DNA from: Ricordea florida
Taxonomy: Eukaryota > Cnidaria > Anthozoa > Corallimorpharia > Ricordeidae
Reading direction: 5' to 3'
Length of the DNA: 64,000 nucleotides
NCBI GenBank assembly: GCA_949710005.1
Contig: OX453274.1
Span: 18,867,691-18,931,690 of the forward strand
Below the pieces are notes generated by a model. It ran no database searches. It saw only the letters and a program-made list of their open reading frames with translations, and was not told where the DNA came from. A program made the position numbers and the translations under genes. Positions 57,152 through 64,000 of the stretch are shown here, one piece after another; position 1 is the first letter of the stretch, and each line of letters starts with the position of its first letter.

Positions 57152-57433
57152 GTGAAGGAGCAGAGGAACATATCTGTATGGAGAGTACAATGGATACCAT
57201 GGGATTTACCGCCAAAGATAGAATGTTGCGTGTGGTTTGTTGCTGATTGGGTCCTTGGATGCAAACGATACAGAGGAAGATGGAACAGTGAACTGTTACC
57301 GCAAAAACCTTCTTACAAAGTGGATATGTATCTGGATAAAGAAGACGATGTATATGTCCTGTGTGGAATCATTCGCTCCGAAAGCAGCGACCAAGACTTT
57401 CCTTTTGTAATAACTCAGATTAAAGAAGATTAA
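57152..57433 (+). pseudogene. 3' part of the paralogous early-type gene, cut by P2
   Basis: 93 codons in the phase opened at 41194. They align with the C-terminal half of the 40655-41182 protein (WVTWERNKKD versus WIPWDLPPKI region; DFPFVITQI end). The stop lies 85 bp from the convergent minus-strand gene. No start codon of its own near the 5' end. Confidence 0.75.
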
Positions 57434-57467
57434 AACACAACCATTTGTACAATGAAGAGTCAAACTT

Positions 57468-57473
57468 TTTATT
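57468..57473 (-). terminator. Poly(A) signal AATAAA
   Basis: AATAAA on the minus strand, about 45 bases past the stop of the GRF-type gene. Typical placement for its polyadenylation. Confidence 0.6.
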
Positions 57474-57518
57474 GCGTCCATATAAATGATACTATTTACA
57501 TTTTTTTTCCTACTCCTC

Positions 57519-58469
57519 CTACTCCTCCTTCTTGTTCTCTTCTAGTTTTTGTAACATGGTTAGATACTGTTCGGTCACATCCATGCTGTGGATCTCCTCC
57601 TCTCTGGTGAGCGTGATGGGTTCCTCCGTGGTGACTGATGGGTTGGGTGGGGGTGGTGATGCTTTCTTTTTTTGGGGTTTTTTTTTCATCACGTGGGGTC
57701 CCACCACAAGGACATCTGTCTTGCAGGTCAGAAATTCAGGCGTGATGAACCTTTCGGGAATCATCCAATCGTGATAGAAGTAGCGGGTCTCGTCATTGAC
57801 CAGGTGTGTTACCAACTCGTTTCTGAAATAGCGAGCCACCTTGCCGGATTTGCAGCGTTGGGGTTTTCTTTTTTCACCCTCTTTGGGTAGCATGAGATTT
57901 CCATCAAATCGTCTGGCTTCCCCATCCACTTCCAAAACAACAATCTTGGTAGGGGGAAACGCGGTGTCCCGTGGTTTTCGTTTTCTTTCTGGTGCTGGTG
58001 ATGGCAGTGGCGGTGGTGGTGATGAGGCTCTGGTGTCAATGCTTCTACCGTCGTTGTATTCCAGGGTTTTGGCATTGGGATATTCATCTGCCCACTGGAA
58101 GTAATTGCATGGCGCATCCAGCATCTTGTTGAAGGCACATTTAAAAAAAGGTCTGTTTGGGTTCTCCTCTGTGTTGGCCAGCACCATGATGGCCACATCT
58201 CCATGTCTACAAACCGGTGGAAGATGTTTGTACAAGGGTTTCACTTTGTACAGCAACACGGTCGAGTAATCATTCAACTTGTCTGTCTTGGTGAAGAAAG
58301 CACAGCCACTATCCTTGTAGCATTTTGTATAGCACGTGTAGGGAAATTGTTTCGCGTTGAAGGTGGTCAATGTGTTTCTACAGAAGCCACAACGCTGTTG
58401 TGGTTGGTCTGGTTTCACAGGACCGTACGAAAACATCTTGCCTGGAGGAGGTTCTACAAAGATGCACAT
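57519..58469 (-). CDS. GRF-type zinc-finger protein of the second viral element
   Basis: 316 aa. A C87-x-H89-x21-C111-x9-C121 array followed by FQWADE fits a GRF zinc finger, which binds single-stranded nucleic acid in topoisomerase III and APE2-type proteins. An extra Cys cluster lies at 27-56. The middle is Pro-rich, and the C-terminal half has a conserved-looking RRFDGNLMLP...YFRNELVTHLV region. Likely a nucleic-acid-binding accessory protein. Last minus-strand gene before the convergent early-type gene. Confidence 0.7.
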   Translation of the reverse strand: MCIFVEPPPGKMFSYGPVKPDQPQQRCGFCRNTLTTFNAKQFPYTCYTKCYKDSGCAFFTKTDKLNDYSTVLLYKVKPLYKHLPPVCRHGDVAIMVLANTEENPNRPFFKCAFNKMLDAPCNYFQWADEYPNAKTLEYNDGRSIDTRASSPPPPLPSPAPERKRKPRDTAFPPTKIVVLEVDGEARRFDGNLMLPKEGEKRKPQRCKSGKVARYFRNELVTHLVNDETRYFYHDWMIPERFITPEFLTCKTDVLVVGPHVMKKKPQKKKASPPPPNPSVTTEEPITLTREEEIHSMDVTEQYLTMLQKLEENKKEE

Positions 58470-58571
58470 CTATCCACTTTCGATGACAAATGATGAAATG
58501 AAGTCACATCGTGACACCTTTTATACACATTTGGAAATAAAAAACCGGTTTTCTCCTGTTATACCAGTTTT

Positions 58572-59142
58572 TTAGTATTTCAACCAATGACGTTGCATCA
58601 CATTGAATATACCGGTTCCAGCCTGTTCTTGTTTTTTCTTCTTGGATCGGGTCATAGCAGGACTGAAGATGCGTTTGGATGGTTTTCTTGACATGCCTTT
58701 TTTTTGGGGTGTCACCGTAGCGGGTGGAGTTAAGAAGGCGGACGTCCCTGAGGTGGAAGCGATGGCGGGTGTAAACATGGTGGATAAACCGTCCATGATT
58801 TCACCTGGTGGATTAGCTGGTGGTTGTACAAGAGCCGTTGTACCCATGGGTGTGGCAAAACGAAGTCTTCTTGGTCTCTTGACAGGTTTTTCTTTAATAA
58901 CGCGTACGGCAGGTACTTGCGCTTGATATTGGGCCAAGACATCTCTGTAACGATTCATCACTTGATCGTAAAGCATCATTTTCCTGTCCAGTGGAATGGT
59001 GGTATCATCCAGGATAGCTTTCATTTCCAGATCCATGTTGGCCAGAGAACGAATGTAGGGGGACGTGTTGACTTTTTTTTTCTTGTGCCATGGTGACAAG
59101 AAGATTTTCTGGCACAAGGGCCATACGTCTAGCACGACTCAT
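58572..59142 (-). pseudogene. Conserved unnamed viral protein, frameshifted
   Basis: The long frame (58572-59135) carries IRSLANMDLEMKAILDD and MMLYDQVMNRYRDVL, a helical signature common in invertebrate virus-derived elements, then a basic Pro/Ser-rich tail ending in GTGIFNVMQRHWLKY. The N-terminal part typical of the family is in another frame from ATG 59142; the two frames meet at a nine-base A run (59073-59081 on the plus strand as T). It is either a true lesion or a homopolymer error. Confidence 0.65.
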
Positions 59143-59185
59143 GGTGTTGTGTCAAATGGAAATGATGATACGTTCTGCTTATGAT

Positions 59186-59527
59186 TTATACTCTCTTCGT
59201 CATGGCATTGGCTGCCGCACCTATCACCACAGGAGCCAGAATGGAAGTCAGGACAGGTAAGAATCCTCCACGTTGATTCAAGATGGTCTTTCTTTGCTTG
59301 ACAGAGAACCTTTTCTTGGTTAAATCCCTGAGTTTCTTGGCTTCTCTTTTCAATTGCAAAAACTTGACGCCACTTAACGGGATGTTGCCTTTCAACAGAT
59401 TTAACGAGACTTCACTCAATGTATCAATTTCATCTTTGGTAGCTTTTTGAATGAGACGTTTACGTAGAGGTGGTTTGCTCTTCACCAGCGTTTGTAAAAA
59501 ATGCAAGTTTCTTTCTAAGCGGTCCAT
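59186..59527 (-). CDS. Small basic protein with hydrophobic C-terminus
   Basis: 113 aa: helical domain (PPLRKRLIQKATKDEIDTLSE), basic stretch, then NQRGGFLPVLTSILAPVVIG and a TKRV end. The NQRGGFL-hydrophobic end is a signature I know from many unnamed proteins of adenovirus/Polinton-lineage elements, sometimes compared with adenovirus core protein X; the function is not established. Its helical domain resembles that of the neighbouring 59543-60064 protein. Confidence 0.7.
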   Translation of the reverse strand: MDRLERNLHFLQTLVKSKPPLRKRLIQKATKDEIDTLSEVSLNLLKGNIPLSGVKFLQLKREAKKLRDLTKKRFSVKQRKTILNQRGGFLPVLTSILAPVVIGAAANAMTKRV

Positions 59528-59542
59528 GATAAAATGACAAAA

Positions 59543-60064
59543 TTACTCTGGGTTGATGCTTTTTGAACTTTCGGATTTCTTGTTGTTGTTGGGGTTCTTC
59601 TTCTTCTTCTTCGTCTTCTTGACAGTGGCGGTGGTAGTCAATTTACGTTTTTTGGCCAGAGGTGTTGGTAAAGGGGATAAGGGGATGTCCTCGTACTCAT
59701 CCTCGTCCTCCTGCTCCTCCTCCTCCTCTGTGTTTCTCATCTCCGTGTCCAAAGTCCATTCAAAGTACAGCAGTTGCTTGTACTTATTGATTTTGTCAGC
59801 CATGTCAGCCTCCAACCCAAAGATGATGGTGAGAAGATGAATGCATGAACAAGCAATGGTATCCATTTCTTCAAAGGTGGCTGATTTCAAAATCTCCCGT
59901 TGTTCCACTGGACTGGATGCTTTCAACAACATGGTGAGTATCATACTCGGACAAGTGTCTTCTTCCTTGTTGCTTTCTTCATCCTGCAAGGAGTGATACC
60001 CACTGTCTTCATTGATGTCTTCCATGGTCTGACAACTTTTTTCGTTGTTACCTTCTTGACACAT
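59543..60064 (-). CDS. Acidic/basic protein with related helical domain
   Basis: 173 aa. Acidic N-terminus, a helical domain (SPVEQREILKSATFEEMDTI) that lines up with PPLRKRLIQKATKDEIDTLS of the next gene, a Glu/Asp run, then a Lys-rich tail. Probably a diverged paralogue whose hydrophobic end was replaced. The start could also be ATG 60024. Not a recognised family. Confidence 0.6.
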   Translation of the reverse strand: MCQEGNNEKSCQTMEDINEDSGYHSLQDEESNKEEDTCPSMILTMLLKASSPVEQREILKSATFEEMDTIACSCIHLLTIIFGLEADMADKINKYKQLLYFEWTLDTEMRNTEEEEEQEDEDEYEDIPLSPLPTPLAKKRKLTTTATVKKTKKKKKNPNNNKKSESSKSINPE

Positions 60065-60103
60065 GGCAGTAACTGAATGAAGGGATCACCACCTGTTGGC
60101 ATT

Positions 60104-60628
60104 TTATTGTGTTTGACGTGTCGAGATTCGAGTCACTCGTGGTCTTTGATTGGCTCCTTTGTAGGTGGTGGTAATCGTTTTCGTTTCAGTCACTGCTGCA
60201 ATACGTCTTCCTCTCACTGCGTCGTCGGCTTGTTGTAGATTTTGGACGGTTTGTTGAGTTCGTGGAGAAGCACGTACTCGTCGTACGCGTGTTCTGGCTG
60301 AACTGGTGGCTGTGCCTCGGGCCCCTGTGACAGGTGGAGGAGGACGTGTTTGACGACGAAGTCTTCGAATACGTCGTCGTTGTTGTTGTTGTTGTCTTTG
60401 TTGTACACGCCTTCTTCTTCTGTTTCCCACAGGCGTAGAGGTTCTTGGTGTGGGCGTGGTGGGTGGTGAAAATCCTACACCTGCTTCTCCAATAGAATGT
60501 GGCGATGATTCGGGTGAGAATCGAACTGGCGGCACACCGGTCCGGGTGATAATGGAAGTGGTACGTGATGTCAATCCCACGCCTACATCTCCAATATTAC
60601 GTGGTGGTGGTGATCGCAGTGTCGTCAA
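60104..60628 (-). CDS. Arg-rich, probably DNA-condensing protein
   Basis: 174 aa, mostly low complexity: N-terminal Pro/Ser repeats (two GEAGVGF/GDVGVGL-type motifs), then a very Arg/Gln-rich centre and a basic C-terminus. Composition fits a virion core protein. The GVGL motif also occurs in the upstream 60665-61039 protein, hinting at a shared interaction motif or a former single gene. Confidence 0.55.
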   Translation of the reverse strand: MTTLRSPPPRNIGDVGVGLTSRTTSIITRTGVPPVRFSPESSPHSIGEAGVGFSPPTTPTPRTSTPVGNRRRRRVQQRQQQQQRRRIRRLRRQTRPPPPVTGARGTATSSARTRVRRVRASPRTQQTVQNLQQADDAVRGRRIAAVTETKTITTTYKGANQRPRVTRISTRQTQ

Positions 60629-60664
60629 GTCGGGTGAGGATCGAAGTGGTCCCGTGGGAGGTGT

Positions 60665-61039
60665 TCATTTGTACGCAATCGGATGTGGGGGTGTAGGTTG
60701 TACGGCTCTGGTGGGAGGTGCTGCCAATCCCACGCCAACGGAAGAAATATTGCGTCGATGAGGTGGGATGTTGCGAGAAGAAGCACCATAACCAAAACTA
60801 CTGGCAATGGAGGTGGTGACAGGATCGTAGGCTAAAAGAGGCGTTCGTTGTTGTTGAACACGATTGACGGCTGCATCCCCAAAGCTCTCACGAAGGTATC
60901 GATTGGTATCAAATTCAGCAGAGGATTGATTCGCTGCCTCTATTTCACTCAATATGGTTTCAATACTGGTATCCTCGAATCCATCATAACCAATAGTTGG
61001 GGGATTTCCCGCTTCATCGGTGGGCCACCTTGTTGCCAT
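60665..61039 (-). CDS. Small acidic virion-type protein
   Basis: 124 aa from ATG 61039 (MATRWPTDEAGNPP); a longer frame from 61069 adds ten hydrophobic residues and is less likely. N-terminal acidic half, C-terminal basic/Pro part with NISSVGVGLAAPP. No recognised family. AATAAA-type signals of the upstream gene overlap this spacing. Confidence 0.6.
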   Translation of the reverse strand: MATRWPTDEAGNPPTIGYDGFEDTSIETILSEIEAANQSSAEFDTNRYLRESFGDAAVNRVQQQRTPLLAYDPVTTSIASSFGYGASSRNIPPHRRNISSVGVGLAAPPTRAVQPTPPHPIAYK

Positions 61040-61083
61040 AATGATGTAGTGGAAACAAATGACATGCACGATTCTAACACGCG

Positions 61084-61694
61084 TTATTTATTTTCTTTGT
61101 AAATAATGGTGTTCCCTTTTAAGATGTTCGTTCGAAGCCGCAATGCATCGGGCGATGACGGATGAAGATCAAACAGTAAATAGCCGTAAGGTTCACTCGT
61201 GGCATCTTGAAAACAATCAATCACAAATCCAACACGTCCGGGGTAAGCTTGCTGTGCCAAATTACGAACACCTACCGCATCTCTCGGATTTTGAAACGCC
61301 ACCACATAATGAGAATTTAATGAAATAGTACGAGCATACTTGCCTGGTGGAAAGAGATTTTGGTAAAGAGATCCACCACACGTTGATCTTCGCTGCAATC
61401 CCGCATTAAATCGTCCAATACCAAAATACCAGGTCTTTGATCTTGAGGAAATAGTGCCTGAATGTTGGAAGGAATCCCTTTGTGAAAATGAATCCCTTGC
61501 CTTTGCATCTCCTGAAAACACGGTTGAGATTCCCCGTAACAGTACACAATACGCTTGGGGGATCGATCAAACAACCGTTTGGCATGGTGTAAGAGCTGTC
61601 TGGTAAAGGTGGTTTTCCCGCATTGACTGGGTCCTGTAATCATCATACTACACGGGGACTTGAATAAAGGTTCATCGTAAGTGATGGATGACAT
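61084..61694 (-). pseudogene. Packaging ATPase, broken (second viral element)
   Basis: The 5' frame (61317-61694) has Walker A GPSQCGKTT and Walker B ILVLDDL. The 3' frame (61084-61521) carries the C-terminal part (NLFPPGKYARTISL...PYGYLLFDLHP). They change phase near 61340, and the segment expected between Walker B and the NLFPPG block is too short, so a small deletion with frameshift removed the sensor region. Same A32/FtsK class as the Polinton ATPases, but a different subgroup. Not functional as it stands. Confidence 0.85.
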
Positions 61695-61747
61695 GGTTGA
61701 ACACTTTCCAACAGGGAAATGAACAGTCCTTCCAATGGTCTCTTTTT

Positions 61748-62314
61748 TTATTTTCTACACTGACGCTTATTACAACATTGTTTTCTTGATACATTGCATC
61801 GATTACAATCCTGAACGATGTCGTACGTGGTCTGACGACGACGACGACGACGAGGTACCAAGTGATGCTTGACAAACGCTTCTACGTAAGCATCGTTGGC
61901 TTGCTTGTTATTGGGGGTGAACGATTGTTCAATGGCTTTCAAACTCTTCCCTCTGGTGCGAAAATACAAATAATAAAGACAGTAGTAACCACATGCCAAG
62001 GAGTTGAGGGCTTGGAGGGATGCCTTGTTGCGTACTGTTCTTTTCTTGCCTTGGGTTAAATACTTGGTAAAATGAGTGGTATAAAACGAGGGTGGAAATC
62101 CATAGCTATCAAAAAATTCACTCTTGCTCTTGTCTGGAAAATACATGGCAATCCAATGTTCTCCTGGTTGTCTGGCAGGATCCGTGATGGCAATCAGAGA
62201 GGCAGGATAAGTACGTATTCGTTTGGGTAGCCGATTCCTTGGAAACACCCCCAAAAAGGTCGAAGCAATGCATGGATCACTCATACTTAGTGTCTTCAGT
62301 TGATTGGTATACAT
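61748..62314 (-). CDS. pro: Adenain-like cysteine protease
   Basis: Processes virion precursors in adenoviruses. 188 aa with H53 (GEHW), D69 (FDSYG), Q101 and C108 (LACGYYC), the same Gln-to-Cys spacing of seven as in adenain. The C-terminus is Arg-rich and then Cys-rich (CNRCNVSRKQCCNKRQC), an addition that could bind zinc or DNA. It starts 16 bases after the capsid stop. AATAAA overlaps its stop codon. P1 and P2 have no such gene. Confidence 0.9.
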   Translation of the reverse strand: MYTNQLKTLSMSDPCIASTFLGVFPRNRLPKRIRTYPASLIAITDPARQPGEHWIAMYFPDKSKSEFFDSYGFPPSFYTTHFTKYLTQGKKRTVRNKASLQALNSLACGYYCLYYLYFRTRGKSLKAIEQSFTPNNKQANDAYVEAFVKHHLVPRRRRRRQTTYDIVQDCNRCNVSRKQCCNKRQCRK

Positions 62315-62330
62315 TTCACAGTCTTCTTCT

Positions 62331-63722
62331 TTAAGCCAGGTTGTACGTCACGTTCTTGTCAGCATCAATTTCCATCACATCCACATACTCTGCATAGACA
62401 ATCATCGTGAGTACTGTGTCTGTGGCTTGGGAGAACACCCCTTTTATGCTGACTTGTCCTTTGTATTCCGGATGCATATGAATCGCAGCGCCACTGCCAT
62501 CGGGGGTCAAATCCCACATGAACAGAGCAAACCCGTCATACCAGTTGTTTCGGCTTATTTGCAGGCCAGGTCCTCGGTGCATGGAACCGCTTCCCAACAG
62601 CAGTGAATTGTAACCATTCACATTCCCGTTGTCATCCAACTCGATGGCTGAGGTGGGATATTCTTCTCCATTGACTAACAGTTTGAGTGTTTTTAGATTG
62701 AACAACTGAAAATTAAACGGGTTCTGATCTTTGTGCCCCTCATAGGCATCGTTTCGCACCAGCCCAATCACCACACGTCTGGGTATTTTGCCCAAGAACA
62801 GATCGTTTCTCTGGAAACTGGCTTGGCCACTGGCAATGTTGTAGGCTTGCACATCTCCTCTTTCCAAAGGGTACAGGGCAGGTCTTGGGAGACTTCCTTT
62901 CACTCTTCTGGTCATGATGTTGAGATGTTGTAGACGCACCGATTCATTGATTTTCACATAACGTACCACAAATTCACAGTCCAAAATTTGCAGTCTTTCG
63001 GTACCAGCGGAGGACATGAGACAGAAGGTTTCATTGTTAATCTCAATGCGAATGTTAATATTCACATCACCCACCAGGTACTTGTCCGTGTGAAACAGAG
63101 CATGAGCAGGGGTCCCTTGCATTTGTACAGTACTACTACCATCAATGAACAGCTGTCTTTCCAGCAAGTTTGGAACAGCAGCCCCAGCAGAACCACCTGT
63201 TGTTTCCACTAAGTTGAATTTTCCTGTTTGATCAATGTACCACAGTACACAAGTCATGTACGATTGAGCACTGGCCGGGGGGTAACTCAACAGGTTTTCA
63301 ATGTACGCCTTGTAAGCATACGTGTCATTTTGTTGAGTGACCAGCGTATTGTTGAGCTTGATGGACATCTGTTTGATGATGCTGTGCATAAAATTGTTGA
63401 CTGGAATACATTTCTTGTCAGCCAAATTGGCGCCATTGGCTTGGCTGACTTTAAGCTTGATCTTTAAGTAACACTTGGACAGGTCAATGTAGTCAGGGGT
63501 TGTTTCAATGTTGAATTCAATGGGGCTACCACGTTGAATTCTGGATTCCGGATGATACGATTGCCAACGTCCGCTCAGTACACTTGTATCCGTGGGAGGT
63601 AATTGAAATAATTCCAAAGCAGAATTCCCACCATGCGATGAGGCATAATGTTTGGGAGCTTGCTCCAAACTCATGATGTTATCCTGGTCGTTTCCTAGTT
63701 CCGAATGAAAGTGTGTCACCAC
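62331..63722 (-). CDS. mcp: Major capsid protein, F54H12.2-like double jelly-roll type
   Basis: 463-aa beta-rich protein. SRIQRGSPIEFNIETTPDYI and the following strand pattern, PRRVVIGLVRNDAYEG, FNFQLFNLKTLKLLVNG and NWYDGFALFMWDLTPDG are typical of the animal F54H12.2-like proteins now understood as capsid proteins of adenovirus/Polinton-lineage viruses. It is only distantly, if at all, alignable to the P1/P2 capsids, so this element is a separate lineage. Intact. Confidence 0.88.
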   Translation of the reverse strand: MVTHFHSELGNDQDNIMSLEQAPKHYASSHGGNSALELFQLPPTDTSVLSGRWQSYHPESRIQRGSPIEFNIETTPDYIDLSKCYLKIKLKVSQANGANLADKKCIPVNNFMHSIIKQMSIKLNNTLVTQQNDTYAYKAYIENLLSYPPASAQSYMTCVLWYIDQTGKFNLVETTGGSAGAAVPNLLERQLFIDGSSTVQMQGTPAHALFHTDKYLVGDVNINIRIEINNETFCLMSSAGTERLQILDCEFVVRYVKINESVRLQHLNIMTRRVKGSLPRPALYPLERGDVQAYNIASGQASFQRNDLFLGKIPRRVVIGLVRNDAYEGHKDQNPFNFQLFNLKTLKLLVNGEEYPTSAIELDDNGNVNGYNSLLLGSGSMHRGPGLQISRNNWYDGFALFMWDLTPDGSGAAIHMHPEYKGQVSIKGVFSQATDTVLTMIVYAEYVDVMEIDADKNVTYNLA

Positions 63723-63733
63723 TGAAAATCAAT

Positions 63734-64000
63734 TTATCCAAAAATATCCCCTTGAGAACGTTTTTTACGTCGCATGGCTCTTAATTTGCGCATAAATCGT
63801 TTGGCTTGGGCTGATCCTTTGGCGTATCGTCCTCCTCCTGTTTGCATCACTCTTTGTCTTGCCATGACGATTCTCGGTATCTTTCGTTTTCTTCTCACAC
63901 CTCCTTGAGTCACACCCACCGTCCTTCTTGCGGGTGCTGGTGCTGCTGCTGCTGATGGTGCTGCGACTGCTTGTGCTACTGCTGCTTGGATGGCTTGTCT
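63734..64000 (-). CDS. Basic virion core-type protein, 5' end outside window
   Basis: The frame is open to the window edge: Ala-rich stretch, then RKRKIPRIVMARQRV and KRFMRKLRAMRRKKRSQG, ending IFG. Ala/Arg/Lys-rich composition fits a DNA-packing core protein. Ends 11 bases before the capsid start, so the two are probably co-expressed. The true start is not visible. Confidence 0.6.
   Translation of the reverse strand, partial: RQAIQAAVAQAVAAPSAAAAPAPARRTVGVTQGGVRRKRKIPRIVMARQRVMQTGGGRYAKGSAQAKRFMRKLRAMRRKKRSQGDIFG

Larger units (their letters stand above)
41234..57152. repeat. P2 target-site duplication TCAAAG
   Basis: TCAAAG at 41234-41239 and again at 57147-57152 brackets P2. The element begins ACTACTATATAAGCG and ends CGCTTATATAGTAG. 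As in P1 the right end lacks the final T that a perfect mirror of the left end would require, so the duplication could also be counted as 5 bp plus a shared T. Confidence 0.85.

Noticed and set aside
57122-57433. A host gene interrupted by P2
   Set aside because: The split frame is a paralogue of the adjacent viral-type gene and lies between viral genes, so the target is the second viral element and not a host gene.

Overview
This is a eukaryotic nuclear window, AT-rich and loaded with mobile DNA, most likely from a cnidarian such as a coral or sea anemone. The evidence for that is one spliced protein-kinase gene, palindromic MITEs of a type I associate with cnidarians, Penelope-like retroelements with hammerhead ribozymes, and stacked virus-like DNA elements. 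The host assignment is an inference.

Layout. 1-7321: host sequence with one two-exon kinase gene (1579-3051), a MITE in its intron, two palindromic repeats and a 249-bp direct duplication; a 200-bp gap lies at 7322-7521. 7628-23393: Polinton/Maverick P1 (15.8 kb), with ~280-bp terminal inverted repeats (TIRs) and a TTTCGG target duplication. 23394-35742: nested repeats. These are copies of an unnamed 2.8-kb repeat R in both orientations, a decayed Ty3/gypsy element, a hammerhead ribozyme, and five short GC-rich repeats. 37053-39552: a decayed Penelope-like element with inverted ~440-bp arms. 40126-40455: another Penelope-type fragment with a hammerhead.

40460-41239 and 57147-64000: an unrelated adenovirus/Polinton-lineage viral element. 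It has a capsid protein, adenain-like protease, packaging ATPase (broken), basic and acidic small proteins, a GRF zinc-finger protein, and a duplicated early-type gene behind a promoter with POU octamers and an E2F site. Polinton P2 (41240-57146, 15.9 kb) sits inside the second copy of that early-type gene.

P1 and P2 are related and collinear, with almost every gene open. The left TIR drives a protein-primed family B DNA polymerase. A retroviral-type integrase runs convergently to it. Then come the major capsid protein, packaging ATPase, six to eight membrane, coiled-coil or beta-rich virion-type proteins, and, from the right TIR, a SAP plus zinc-repeat protein. Neither carries a recognisable maturation protease. 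P1 alone has a possible ssDNA-binding protein; P2 alone has a 212-aa giant-virus-like protein and a shortened extra copy of the terminal beta-rich protein.

Three layers of shared regulation are visible. A T(C/T)TAAA(A/G)A(T/C) box lies 20-45 bp before almost every start codon. An AT-rich palindrome (TGTTATGTAACT...AGTTATATAACA) sits at convergent gene ends. The TIRs carry promoter, start codon and the first codons of both end genes. The most unusual feature is a set of about ten GC-rich double-hairpin inserts, 21-36 bp long, scattered through P2 inside genes (in frame) and between them, at sites where P1 lacks them. They share a hairpin-GGGGA-hairpin-CGAT plan and look like tiny mobile elements.
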